Below, piece after piece: positions 1-5,147 of a DNA stretch of 6,301 bases. The position numbers and the translations under genes were made by a program. Source of the DNA: Methanospirillum hungatei. Lineage in GTDB: Archaea; Halobacteriota; Methanomicrobia; Methanomicrobiales; Methanospirillaceae. The DNA is taken from the NCBI GenBank assembly GCA_003251955.1, contig QKDV01000184.1, positions 1 to 6,301 on the forward strand, read 5' to 3'. Below the pieces are notes generated by a model, which worked only from the letters and a program-made list of their open reading frames with translations, searched no databases and was not told the DNA's origin. Each line of letters begins with the position of its first letter. Within the stretch, counting starts at the first letter, position 1.

Positions 1-260
1 CCACCGGTATGTTCACCAGCACCCTCCTGACTTACCAGGCCACGGTTTTTCAAATCCTGAATACGGGTTATTGTTGAGAAGTTGTCACCCATCGAGTAGG
101 TTACTGCGATCCCCTCGATATCGTCTAGACTGTTGGTTGGGCAGAGGCGTGCGAGATCGGTCATGCAAAAGCCGGTCGCTTCCTTACGCGGTATTTTAAA
201 ACTGGCATCCGCTCCAGCAAACCGCATGGCTGTTGTTCCGTGATCGATCCCGATGAACAT
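1..260 (-). CDS. Methanogenesis marker protein 12 (UPF0285 family), N-terminal part
   Basis: The minus strand reads from ATG at 260 down to the window edge without a stop, giving about 86 residues; the C-terminal portion lies outside. The protein opens MFIGIDHGTTAMRF, in which the GIDHGTT segment resembles the phosphate-1 loop of the ASKHA (sugar kinase/Hsp70/actin) fold. This opening is what I recall for the UPF0285 / methanogenesis marker 12 family, which is restricted to methanogens; its biochemical role is unknown. The start is chosen because the motif begins at residue 3, as in the family. It faces away from the epimerase gene, with only 39 bases between the two starts. A minus-strand AT-rich box (about 287-293) sits roughly 26-30 bases before the ATG, so the transcript could be leaderless or nearly so (inference). 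Assignment is from recognition of the N-terminus only. Confidence 0.85.
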   Translation of the reverse strand, partial: MFIGIDHGTTAMRFAGADASFKIPRKEATGFCMTDLARLCPTNSLDDIEGIAVTYSMGDNFSTITRIQDLKNRGLVSQEGAGEHTG

Positions 261-299
261 GGCTTACGCTTAGGTAGAAGGAGAGGAATATTTGTATGG
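261..299. promoter_or_regulatory. Compact divergent intergenic region between marker 12 and the epimerase
   Basis: Thirty-nine bases separate the two start codons. GGAGAGG (280-286) is the only ribosome site for the epimerase side. On the minus strand AAATATT (287-293) is a possible TATA element for the marker-12 gene at leaderless spacing. An epimerase TATA would have to lie inside the marker-12 coding region; TATTTTAAAA at 192-201 is a candidate. All of this is inference from spacing. Confidence 0.3.
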
Positions 300-1238
300 A
301 TGCGTAGTATCGTAACCGGCGGAGCCGGATTCATCGGTTCCCATATAGTTGATCACCTTGTAGCGCAGGGAGATGAGGTTGTGGTGATCGATGCCCTTCT
401 CGCCGGAGACCTGCGTTTTATCAGCAAACACCTCGATTCAGGGGCTGTCAAATTTGTAAGAGCAAATCTGCTTGAGCCTGGATGGCAGGACGCCTGTGTA
501 GGGGCTGACCGCGTATGGCATATCGCCGCAGACCCGGATGTACGGGAGAGTGCGGTGACCCCTGACGCACAGCTCAACAATACCATCATTGCAACCCACC
601 GGGTGCTGGAAGCAATCAGAATACACAAGATCCCGGAGATCGTCTTCACATCCACTTCTACGGTTTACGGAGAAGCGACTGTAATTCCGACACCAGAGAC
701 TTACACCCCGATGGAACCGGTCTCTGTATATGGTGCAGCAAAACTCGCCTGCGAGGCACTGATCTCTGCATATTGTCACAGCTTCGGCGTGAAGGGCTAC
801 ATTTTCAGGTTTGCTAACATAATCGGCCCCAGAAGCGGACACGGGGTTATCACTGACTTTATCAAAAAACTCAGGGCGAACCCGAAAGAACTTGAGATCC
901 TCGGGGATGGAAAACAGACCAAGTCATACCTGGAGGTGACTGCCTGCGTCGCTGCAATCTCGTTCGTGATTGAACACGCAGACGAACAGGTGAACACCTA
1001 CAACATCGGTTCAGAAGACTGGATAGATGTGACCACAATTGCAGACATTCTGATAAACGAGGCAGGTCTTTCTAATGTCTCCTATAAGTACACCGGTGGG
1101 AGCCGTGGCTGGGTTGGAGATGTCCCGAAGATGCAACTCTCGGTCGAGAAACTCAAGGCCCTCGGGTACACCCCGAAGATGGGCAGCCATGATAGTGTCA
1201 GGTTGGCAGTAAAGGCGGCACTCTCGGGGCATGAATGA
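300..1238 (+). CDS. NAD-dependent epimerase/dehydratase (UDP-glucose 4-epimerase-like, extended SDR)
   Basis: A 312-residue cytoplasmic protein with the extended short-chain dehydrogenase layout, at typical length for archaeal GalE-like enzymes (about 305-315). The Rossmann NAD motif GGAGFIG is at residues 7-13 and an acidic residue ends beta-2 (D31). The 'AADPDVR' segment is at 76-82. The catalytic region reads STSTVYGE with Thr119 at the usual Ser/Thr position, followed by Y144-x3-K148 (YGAAK). The C-terminal 'GGSRGWVGDVP' stretch (266-276) matches the substrate-side region of nucleotide-sugar epimerases. The likely role is interconversion of UDP-hexoses for surface glycans; the exact substrate cannot be read from sequence. 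ATG300 is chosen because beta-1 starts directly after it; a GTG at 240 would add 20 unrelated residues inside the marker-12 gene. GGAGAGG at 280-286 is a plausible but distant ribosome site (13 bases). The stop overlaps the apgM start as ATGA. Confidence 0.88.
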   Translation: MRSIVTGGAGFIGSHIVDHLVAQGDEVVVIDALLAGDLRFISKHLDSGAVKFVRANLLEPGWQDACVGADRVWHIAADPDVRESAVTPDAQLNNTIIATHRVLEAIRIHKIPEIVFTSTSTVYGEATVIPTPETYTPMEPVSVYGAAKLACEALISAYCHSFGVKGYIFRFANIIGPRSGHGVITDFIKKLRANPKELEILGDGKQTKSYLEVTACVAAISFVIEHADEQVNTYNIGSEDWIDVTTIADILINEAGLSNVSYKYTGGSRGWVGDVPKMQLSVEKLKALGYTPKMGSHDSVRLAVKAALSGHE

Positions 1239-2407
1239 AGTACCTCATCGTCCTCGGTGATGGCATGGCTGATGAGCCGATTGATGAGCTCGGGGGAAAG
1301 ACCCCGCTTGAAGCGGCTGACACACCGTTCATGGATCAGATCGCAAGAGAAGGGGCAATGGGGCTGCTTAAGACCGTTCCTGATGGATACCAACCAGGAA
1401 GTGACATCGCCAACCTTGGTGTGCTCGGGTACGACGTGAAGACCTGCTATACAGGGAGAGGCGCTCTTGAGGCAGCAAGTATGGGAATCAATCTCGGACC
1501 AGCCGATATGGCATACCGGTGCAATCTTGTCACCATCGCTGACGGTATCATGGCAGACTTTTCAGCCGGACATATCAGCAGTGACGAAGGGGCAGCACTG
1601 CTCGAGGCACTCAATGAAGAGGTTCAGAAGACAGATCTCAAAAATGCTGTAATTTTTTATCCTGGTGTCAGTTACCGTAACCTGATGGTCCTGCCCGGTG
1701 GTGGAGGGGTTGAGTCCACCCCTCCTCACGATATCGTTGACCAGAAGATCGAAGAGTGGCTTCCGAATGGACCAGATAAGAAGCTCATCATCACCCTTAT
1801 GGAGATCAGCAGCAGAGTCTTTGCTGATCACCCGGTTAACAAGAACCGGATCTCTGCAGGAAAGAGACCTGTAACTCACATCTGGCCCTGGAGTAGTGGC
1901 AAGCGCCCTGAAATCTCACGTTTTTCAGATCTCTGGGGTATATCAGGAGGGATGATCTCAGCCGTGGATCTCCTCAATGGAATCGCACAGTATGCGGGAA
2001 TGGAGATCATCAGGGTGCCGGGAGCAACCGGATTCCTAGATACCGACTATAACGCAAAGGCACGCTACGCCATAGATGCACTCAAACATCTTGATTTTCT
2101 CTATCTCCATGTTGAGGCACCTGATGAGGCTGGACACATGGGAGATCTCAAAGAGAAGATCCTCGCTATCGAGCGGGTAGACTCCATGCTCGGTACAATC
2201 ATGAAAGAGTTTGATGGAAGGATCGCAATTCTGCCTGATCATCCGACTCCGATCAGGGTGAAAACCCATACTGGTGATCCAGTACCGTTTGCAATCAGGG
2301 GGATTAAAAACGATGGATGCATAATGTTCTCAGAAAAAGAGGCAATATCTGGGGGGTTTGGATCGATGACAGGGACAGACCTTCTCCCGCTGCTCCTCTC
2401 AAAGTAG
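1235..2407 (+). CDS. apgM: 2,3-bisphosphoglycerate-independent phosphoglycerate mutase, archaeal type
   Basis: A 390-residue cytosolic enzyme that interconverts 3- and 2-phosphoglycerate in glycolysis and gluconeogenesis. It belongs to the alkaline-phosphatase superfamily, archaeal ApgM branch (usual length about 400), and is complete. The N-terminus MKYLIVLGDGMAD carries the metal-binding Asp9. S56 in the 'QPGSD' segment is the expected phospho-accepting serine. The C-terminal metal cluster is present: D297/H301 in PDEAGH, D335/H336 in PDHPTP and H345 in THTGD. Other family hallmarks are the GRGALEAASMG segment (residues 74-84) and 'WPWSSGKRP' (216-224). The ATG overlaps the epimerase TGA by four bases, which suggests co-transcription and translational coupling; no strong ribosome site is visible upstream of it. 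Methanogens need this step to make hexose phosphates from C3 precursors, so pairing with a nucleotide-sugar epimerase fits a route toward sugar synthesis (inference). Confidence 0.95.
   Translation: MKYLIVLGDGMADEPIDELGGKTPLEAADTPFMDQIAREGAMGLLKTVPDGYQPGSDIANLGVLGYDVKTCYTGRGALEAASMGINLGPADMAYRCNLVTIADGIMADFSAGHISSDEGAALLEALNEEVQKTDLKNAVIFYPGVSYRNLMVLPGGGGVESTPPHDIVDQKIEEWLPNGPDKKLIITLMEISSRVFADHPVNKNRISAGKRPVTHIWPWSSGKRPEISRFSDLWGISGGMISAVDLLNGIAQYAGMEIIRVPGATGFLDTDYNAKARYAIDALKHLDFLYLHVEAPDEAGHMGDLKEKILAIERVDSMLGTIMKEFDGRIAILPDHPTPIRVKTHTGDPVPFAIRGIKNDGCIMFSEKEAISGGFGSMTGTDLLPLLLSK
1703..1725. repeat. GC-rich perfect inverted repeat inside apgM
   Basis: GGAGGGGT at 1703-1710 and its exact reverse complement ACCCCTCC at 1718-1725 flank a 7-base loop. 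The bases just upstream are also G-rich (GGTGGTGGAGGGG ending at 1709). The repeat encodes the glycine-rich and Pro-Pro stretch around residues 155-163, so protein constraint on Gly (GGN) and Pro (CCN) codons may explain it. If formed in mRNA it would be a stable hairpin that also buries an internal Shine-Dalgarno-like GGAGG. Confidence 0.5.
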
Positions 2408-2516
2408 GAGCTAATTCAAAGAAGTCCGCATATCATCCAGGGAACCGACAGCATCTAGTCATATTATCTCCAATACGTCACCAGAACCAGTCTCCTTCAG
2501 ACAGAAATAAGGCCAG

Positions 2517-2528
2517 TATATAAAGGGG
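2517..2528 (+). promoter_or_regulatory. TATA-like box followed by ribosome site before orc1/cdc6
   Basis: TATATAAA at 2517-2524 runs straight into GGGG at 2525-2528. The G-run lies five bases before ATG2534 and is the best ribosome-site candidate. If the AT box were a real TATA element, transcription would begin near 2545, inside the annotated reading frame, which would favour the next in-frame ATG at 2555. A second AT-rich stretch, CATATTATC around 2459-2467, would instead place a start near 2490 and leave a roughly 45-base leader. I cannot decide between them. Confidence 0.3.
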
Positions 2529-2533
2529 AAGCA

Positions 2534-3658
2534 ATGCCGAAAAAGAGTTTACTGATGTGGGATGAGACCCTTTTTCGGGACCCCGACGTTTTTGAGATCG
2601 ATTATATTCCCGACCAGTTCAATTACCGGGAGAACCAGATGCGCGAACTCTCTTTCCTGCTCAGTCCAGGGCTGAAAGGAGGAAGACCACTCAACGCCAT
2701 CATCAAGGGAACACCGGGAACAGGAAAGACCACATCGGTCAGGAAGATCTTCAGCGACCTTGATGATATTGAATCGATGATGGTTCCAGTTCAGGTCAAC
2801 TGCCAGATCGAGAATACCCGGTTCTCCATCCTTTCAGAGATATACAAAAAACTTGTAGGACACGGCCCGTCTGCTGCCGGAAACTCATTCAAACGGGTCT
2901 TTGAATCAATCGCTCAGGCGATGATCGAACAGAATCGTGTTGTGGTGGTAGCACTCGATGATGCCAACTACCTTCAGGTTGAGAACGAACTGAACAAGAT
3001 TCTTTATATTCTACTCAGATCCCATGAGGCATACCCGGGAACACGGATGGGAGTGATCGTTATCATATCTGACATGGAGGTCGATCTCTCCCGTGAAATA
3101 GACAGCCGCGTCAGGTCGGTCTTTGCCCCGACTGAGATCTACTTTCCCCCGTATGCAGAGGCTGAAGTCTATAATATCCTCCGCGAGAGGGTGCTGCAAG
3201 GGTTTTACCCTGGCGTCCTGTCTGAGGAGATGCTCAAACTCATAGCTGCCCACACAATGGCTTCAGGGGATCTCAGAGTAGGCATCGACATGCTGAAACG
3301 ATCTGCACTGAACGCAGAGATGGCAGCAGAGCGTGAGATCAGCAGGGAGCATATCAGGGAGGCGTATAAGATATCAAAGTACGTCCACCTCCAGTACAGC
3401 CTCAAATCGTTGAGTACAGAAGAGAAATCCCTGATAAAACTGATCGCAAAGGTATCTAAAACTGACGAACAACTCACAACCGGCGATCTCTTTGAAGTTG
3501 CAAAGAAGGAACTAAAGATAGGGTACACGTCCTTTTATGAAATGGTCCAGAAGCTCGACAGCCTCCGGTTGCTCAATCTTCAGTTCAAAGAAGGAAGGGG
3601 ACGGACACGCCTGATCAATCTCCGTTACGATCCCGATAAAATTCTTTTATATCTATAA
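2534..3658 (+). CDS. Orc1/Cdc6-type DNA replication initiation AAA+ ATPase
   Basis: A 374-residue archaeal Orc1/Cdc6 protein, typical in length (about 370-420). These proteins bind origin DNA and help load the MCM helicase. The AAA+ domain covers about 15-275. Walker A is GTPGTGKTT at 59-67. Walker B is VVVVALDDAN (136-145), with the acidic pair D142-D143. The sensor-1 strand is VIVIISDME (174-182). An arginine-finger candidate lies in DSRVRSVF (R192/R194), and sensor 2 is GDLR with R248. Residues about 285-374 form the winged-helix DNA-binding domain, ending with a basic 'KEGRGRTR' wing (352-359). The opening 'LLMWDETLFRD' is what I recall for methanogen paralogs. Walker B and sensor 1 differ from the more usual DEID and SN forms, suggesting a divergent paralog rather than the main origin-linked initiator (inference). 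ATG2534 is taken as the start because it has a nearby GGGG; M8 at 2555 is an alternative. Confidence 0.92.
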   Translation: MPKKSLLMWDETLFRDPDVFEIDYIPDQFNYRENQMRELSFLLSPGLKGGRPLNAIIKGTPGTGKTTSVRKIFSDLDDIESMMVPVQVNCQIENTRFSILSEIYKKLVGHGPSAAGNSFKRVFESIAQAMIEQNRVVVVALDDANYLQVENELNKILYILLRSHEAYPGTRMGVIVIISDMEVDLSREIDSRVRSVFAPTEIYFPPYAEAEVYNILRERVLQGFYPGVLSEEMLKLIAAHTMASGDLRVGIDMLKRSALNAEMAAEREISREHIREAYKISKYVHLQYSLKSLSTEEKSLIKLIAKVSKTDEQLTTGDLFEVAKKELKIGYTSFYEMVQKLDSLRLLNLQFKEGRGRTRLINLRYDPDKILLYL

Positions 3659-3661
3659 AAA
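3645..3661 (+). promoter_or_regulatory. Putative mch promoter TATA region
   Basis: An AT-only run, apart from one C, spans the last codons and stop of orc1/cdc6: TTTTATAT followed by CTATAAAAA. A TATA element at about 3645-3652 would set transcription start near 3672-3680 and give mch a leader of about 60 bases containing the palindrome at 3692-3718. The AT-rich codons at the C-terminus of the upstream gene could give the same pattern by chance. Confidence 0.4.
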
Positions 3662-3675
3662 GACGTTCAAAGACG
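3659..3675 (+). repeat. Tandem 7-base direct repeat with 10-base period upstream of mch
   Basis: AAAGACG occurs at 3659-3665 and again at 3669-3675, one helical turn apart. An inverted partial copy (GTCTT at 3684-3688, pairing with AAGAC at 3670-3674) follows. The repeats lie between the candidate TATA box and the expected transcription start, a place where archaeal repressors often bind. No known motif is recognised. Confidence 0.4.
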
Positions 3676-3691
3676 AAATCGAAGTCTTCAA

Positions 3692-3718
3692 TACACTTCC
3701 ATCCCAGATGTAAGTGTA
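3692..3718. promoter_or_regulatory. Imperfect palindrome in the mch leader
   Basis: The left arm TACACTT (3692-3698) is the exact reverse complement of the right arm AAGTGTA (3712-3718). After one C/T mismatch, CAT (3700-3702) pairs with ATG (3708-3710), leaving a CCCAG loop. In total 10 of 11 positions pair over 27 bases. It ends six bases before the GGGGG ribosome site of mch at 3725-3729. It may be a dimeric regulator's operator or an RNA hairpin that affects ribosome access. There is no T-run after it, so a terminator is unlikely. Confidence 0.5.
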
Positions 3719-3724
3719 CTCCAT

Positions 3725-3730
3725 GGGGGT
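3725..3730 (+). promoter_or_regulatory. Ribosome binding site supporting the GTG start of mch
   Basis: GGGGGT at 3725-3730 is purine-rich and partly complementary to the CCUCC 3' end of archaeal 16S rRNA. It lies about seven bases before GTG3737. No in-frame ATG exists near the N-terminus, so this site decides the start. Confidence 0.55.
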
Positions 3731-3736
3731 TCGAAC

Positions 3737-4684
3737 GTGATAAGTGTTAATGAATTAGCTCTTGAGATATTCGATAATCTCGCAAACTATTCTGAAGATT
3801 TTAATGTCGCATACCATGAACTTGACAATGGTGCCAAGATCGTGGATTGTGGTGTCTCTGTAGCGGGAGGATATGCTGCTGGTCGTGCATTTACTGAGAT
3901 CTGTATGGGTGGTCTTGGAGAGGTCAACTTCAGGATGGGTCAGATCAAGGATGTGCCGATGCCATTCATCGAGGTCAGCACTGACTTTCCTGCAATCTCC
4001 TGTCTCGGTGCACAGAAGGCAGGATGGACAGTCAAGGTAGGAAACTACTTTGCAATGGGTTCAGGTCCTGCACGGGCACTTGCACTCAAGCCAAAGCACA
4101 CCTTTGAGGTCATCGGATACGAGGACGAGAGCGATGATGCAGTCATCGCACTTGAGTCAGACCACCTGCCAAATGGCGAAGTAATGGAAAAGATTGCGAA
4201 GGACTGTGGTATCGAGGTAGAGAACCTCTGTGCAGTTGTTGCACCAACCGCATCCATCGTAGGTTCTATCCAGGTTTCAGGGCGCTGTGTCGAGACCGCG
4301 ATCTACAAGCTGAACGAACTCGGCTTTGACACCAAGAAGATCACCGCAGCCATCGGCTGTGCACCTATTCCACCGGTTAAAGCAGATGCAACCAAGGCAA
4401 TGGGAACGACCAACGATGCAACCATCTATCACGGTCAGATCAACCTCACCATGAAGGCACCGGAGATCAAGGATTACCTCGAAAAGATCCCAAGCAACAA
4501 GTCTAAGGGATACGGAAAGCCATTCTACGACATCTTCAAGGAAGCAAACTTTGATTTCTACCAGATTGACACCTCACTCTTCTCACCAGCTGAAGTCACC
4601 ATCAACGAGCTGACTGAAGGCAAGGTATATCATGTCGGGGCTGTTAACCCGGACGTAGTTCTCAAGTCATTCGGCTACCTGTAA
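3737..4684 (+). CDS. mch: Methenyltetrahydromethanopterin cyclohydrolase
   Basis: Cytosolic enzyme of methanogenesis that interconverts N5-formyl-H4MPT and N5,N10-methenyl-H4MPT, the third step from CO2 to methane. The 315 residues match the family length (about 315-325) and I recognise it throughout. Landmarks are MISVNE at the start, DCGV and AGGYAAG (37-49), CMGGL (56-60), GAQKAGW (91-97), the highly conserved YFAMGSGPARALA (104-116), VAPTASIVGS (168-177) and the C-terminal YGKPF (259-263). R183 and E186 in SGRCVETAIYKL correspond to the Arg/Glu pair reported as catalytic in the Archaeoglobus enzyme (recalled numbering). Translation begins at GTG3737, the only start compatible with the family N-terminus, behind a GGGGG ribosome site. 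The gene appears monocistronic: candidate promoter in the end of orc1/cdc6, palindromic leader, T7 run after the stop. The enzyme normally acts as a homotrimer. Confidence 0.97.
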   Translation: MISVNELALEIFDNLANYSEDFNVAYHELDNGAKIVDCGVSVAGGYAAGRAFTEICMGGLGEVNFRMGQIKDVPMPFIEVSTDFPAISCLGAQKAGWTVKVGNYFAMGSGPARALALKPKHTFEVIGYEDESDDAVIALESDHLPNGEVMEKIAKDCGIEVENLCAVVAPTASIVGSIQVSGRCVETAIYKLNELGFDTKKITAAIGCAPIPPVKADATKAMGTTNDATIYHGQINLTMKAPEIKDYLEKIPSNKSKGYGKPFYDIFKEANFDFYQIDTSLFSPAEVTINELTEGKVYHVGAVNPDVVLKSFGYL

Positions 4685-4700
4685 GAACTCGCTAACACTC

Positions 4701-4707
4701 TTTTTTT
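4701..4707 (+). terminator. Oligo-T terminator of mch
   Basis: Seven consecutive T residues begin 16 bases after the mch stop codon. No strong hairpin precedes them, which is normal for archaeal intrinsic termination on U-tracts. Confidence 0.55.
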
Positions 4708-4752
4708 CAAATATCACAGAAAGAGAAAGACCCAGCTTGAGCGCTTTGGTTA

Positions 4753-4770
4753 CTTAAAAAAAGATTTAAG
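4753..4770 (-). terminator. Terminator of the DUF1858 gene, with small hairpin
   Basis: On the minus strand a seven-T run (the A-run 4756-4762 on plus) directly follows the stop of the small redox gene. It lies within a perfect inverted repeat, CTTAAA at 4753-4758 and TTTAAG at 4765-4770, whose right arm overlaps the stop codon. Together with the T-run at 4701-4707 it forms a back-to-back terminator pair between convergent genes. Confidence 0.5.
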
Positions 4771-4957
4771 CCTCGATACCGAGGGCACTGAGAAGATCTG
4801 CAAGAGGAATACCATGAGCAGCTGCAGCCTCGCTTACAGTCTCGCCACGGCTGATCGCACATCCGACGCAGCCCATGCCAAATCGTGCAAAGACTGCTCC
4901 GGCGTCAGGGTTTGCCTGAAGAACTTCAAGGATGGTTGAATCCTTATTGATTGCCAT
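4766..4957 (-). CDS. DUF1858 small redox-disulfide protein (CxxC)
   Basis: A 63-residue cytosolic protein beginning MAINKDSTILEVLQ. It has the DUF1858 pattern: a short helical lead with an 'xTIxEVL' motif, a helix with 'FxxFGMGCVGC' (CxxC cysteines six residues past the FA/RF segment), then 'ETVSEAAAAHGI' and a C-terminal helix. The family includes the 'hybrid cluster protein-associated redox disulfide domain' (TIGR03980, from memory). The two cysteines probably form a redox-active disulfide or bind a metal or Fe-S partner, but the partner is unknown. The frame extends back to GTG at 4978, adding seven residues. ATG4957 is preferred because the family begins there and because TGATC, complementary to the 16S rRNA end, falls in the extension. 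No hybrid-cluster gene is visible nearby, and the gene stands alone, convergent with mch. Confidence 0.8.
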   Translation of the reverse strand: MAINKDSTILEVLQANPDAGAVFARFGMGCVGCAISRGETVSEAAAAHGIPLADLLSALGIEA

Positions 4958-5048
4958 GTGTACTATGTTGCAGATCACTACTGAAAAAAGATACGGTGTA
5001 GGATCCTCTTACTGGTCCGTCAGAATAATTACGAAACAGATTGATACC

Positions 5049-5064
5049 TGAAGATCATATAAAC
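5049..5064 (+). promoter_or_regulatory. Putative TATA/BRE promoter for the isomerase-like gene
   Basis: TGAAG at 5049-5053 followed by CATATAAA at 5056-5063 resembles an archaeal purine-rich BRE plus TATA box. Transcription would start about 5085-5088, giving a leader of about 32-35 bases before ATG5120. Read on the other strand the same box is TTTATATG and might also serve the divergent DUF1858 gene, though no BRE-like sequence precedes it there. Confidence 0.45.
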
Positions 5065-5084
5065 CCTCAGGAGAAAGGTAATCG

Positions 5085-5147
5085 ATGGGCAGTCACCCGG
5101 TTCGATACCTCAATAAATTATGCTCTGGATATCCACCCGTTGTTTAA
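5085..5147 (+). other. Short upstream reading frame overlapping the isomerase start
   Basis: ATG5085 opens a 20-codon frame that ends at TAA 5145-5147, overlapping the first 28 bases of the downstream gene in another frame. AGGAG at 5069-5073 lies 11 bases before its ATG, whereas ATG5120 has no visible ribosome site. The peptide (MGSHPVRYLNK at the start, GYPPVV at the end) has no recognised similarity. It may be a leader peptide, or chance; if transcription starts at about 5085 the ribosome site would be left out of the mRNA. Confidence 0.25.

Noticed and set aside
240..299. GTG240 as the start of the epimerase
   Set aside because: It adds 20 residues without family similarity before the Rossmann beta-1 strand and overlaps the marker-12 gene; ATG300 fits the family.
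438..842. A 134-residue minus-strand open frame opposite the epimerase
   Set aside because: The plus strand encodes an unmistakable SDR enzyme here; the antisense product is Cys/Arg-rich with no recognisable motif and has no ribosome site.
2317..2523. A 68-codon plus-strand frame spanning the apgM end and the intergenic gap
   Set aside because: It lies mostly inside apgM in another frame, has no ribosome site, and the low-complexity polar product resembles nothing known.
2408..2533. Replication origin next to orc1/cdc6
   Set aside because: Neither flanking gap (this one or 3659-3736) contains repeated origin recognition boxes or a long AT-rich unwinding region; the single GGGGG at 3725 is better explained as a ribosome site.
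3692..3718. The palindrome as a terminator of orc1/cdc6
   Set aside because: No T-run follows the right arm on the plus strand, and archaeal termination relies mainly on U-tracts.
5085..5147. Frameshift at the start of the isomerase-like gene joining the upstream frame
   Set aside because: The protein from ATG5120 already begins with a proper beta-1 strand, and the upstream peptide does not resemble an N-terminal extension of the family.
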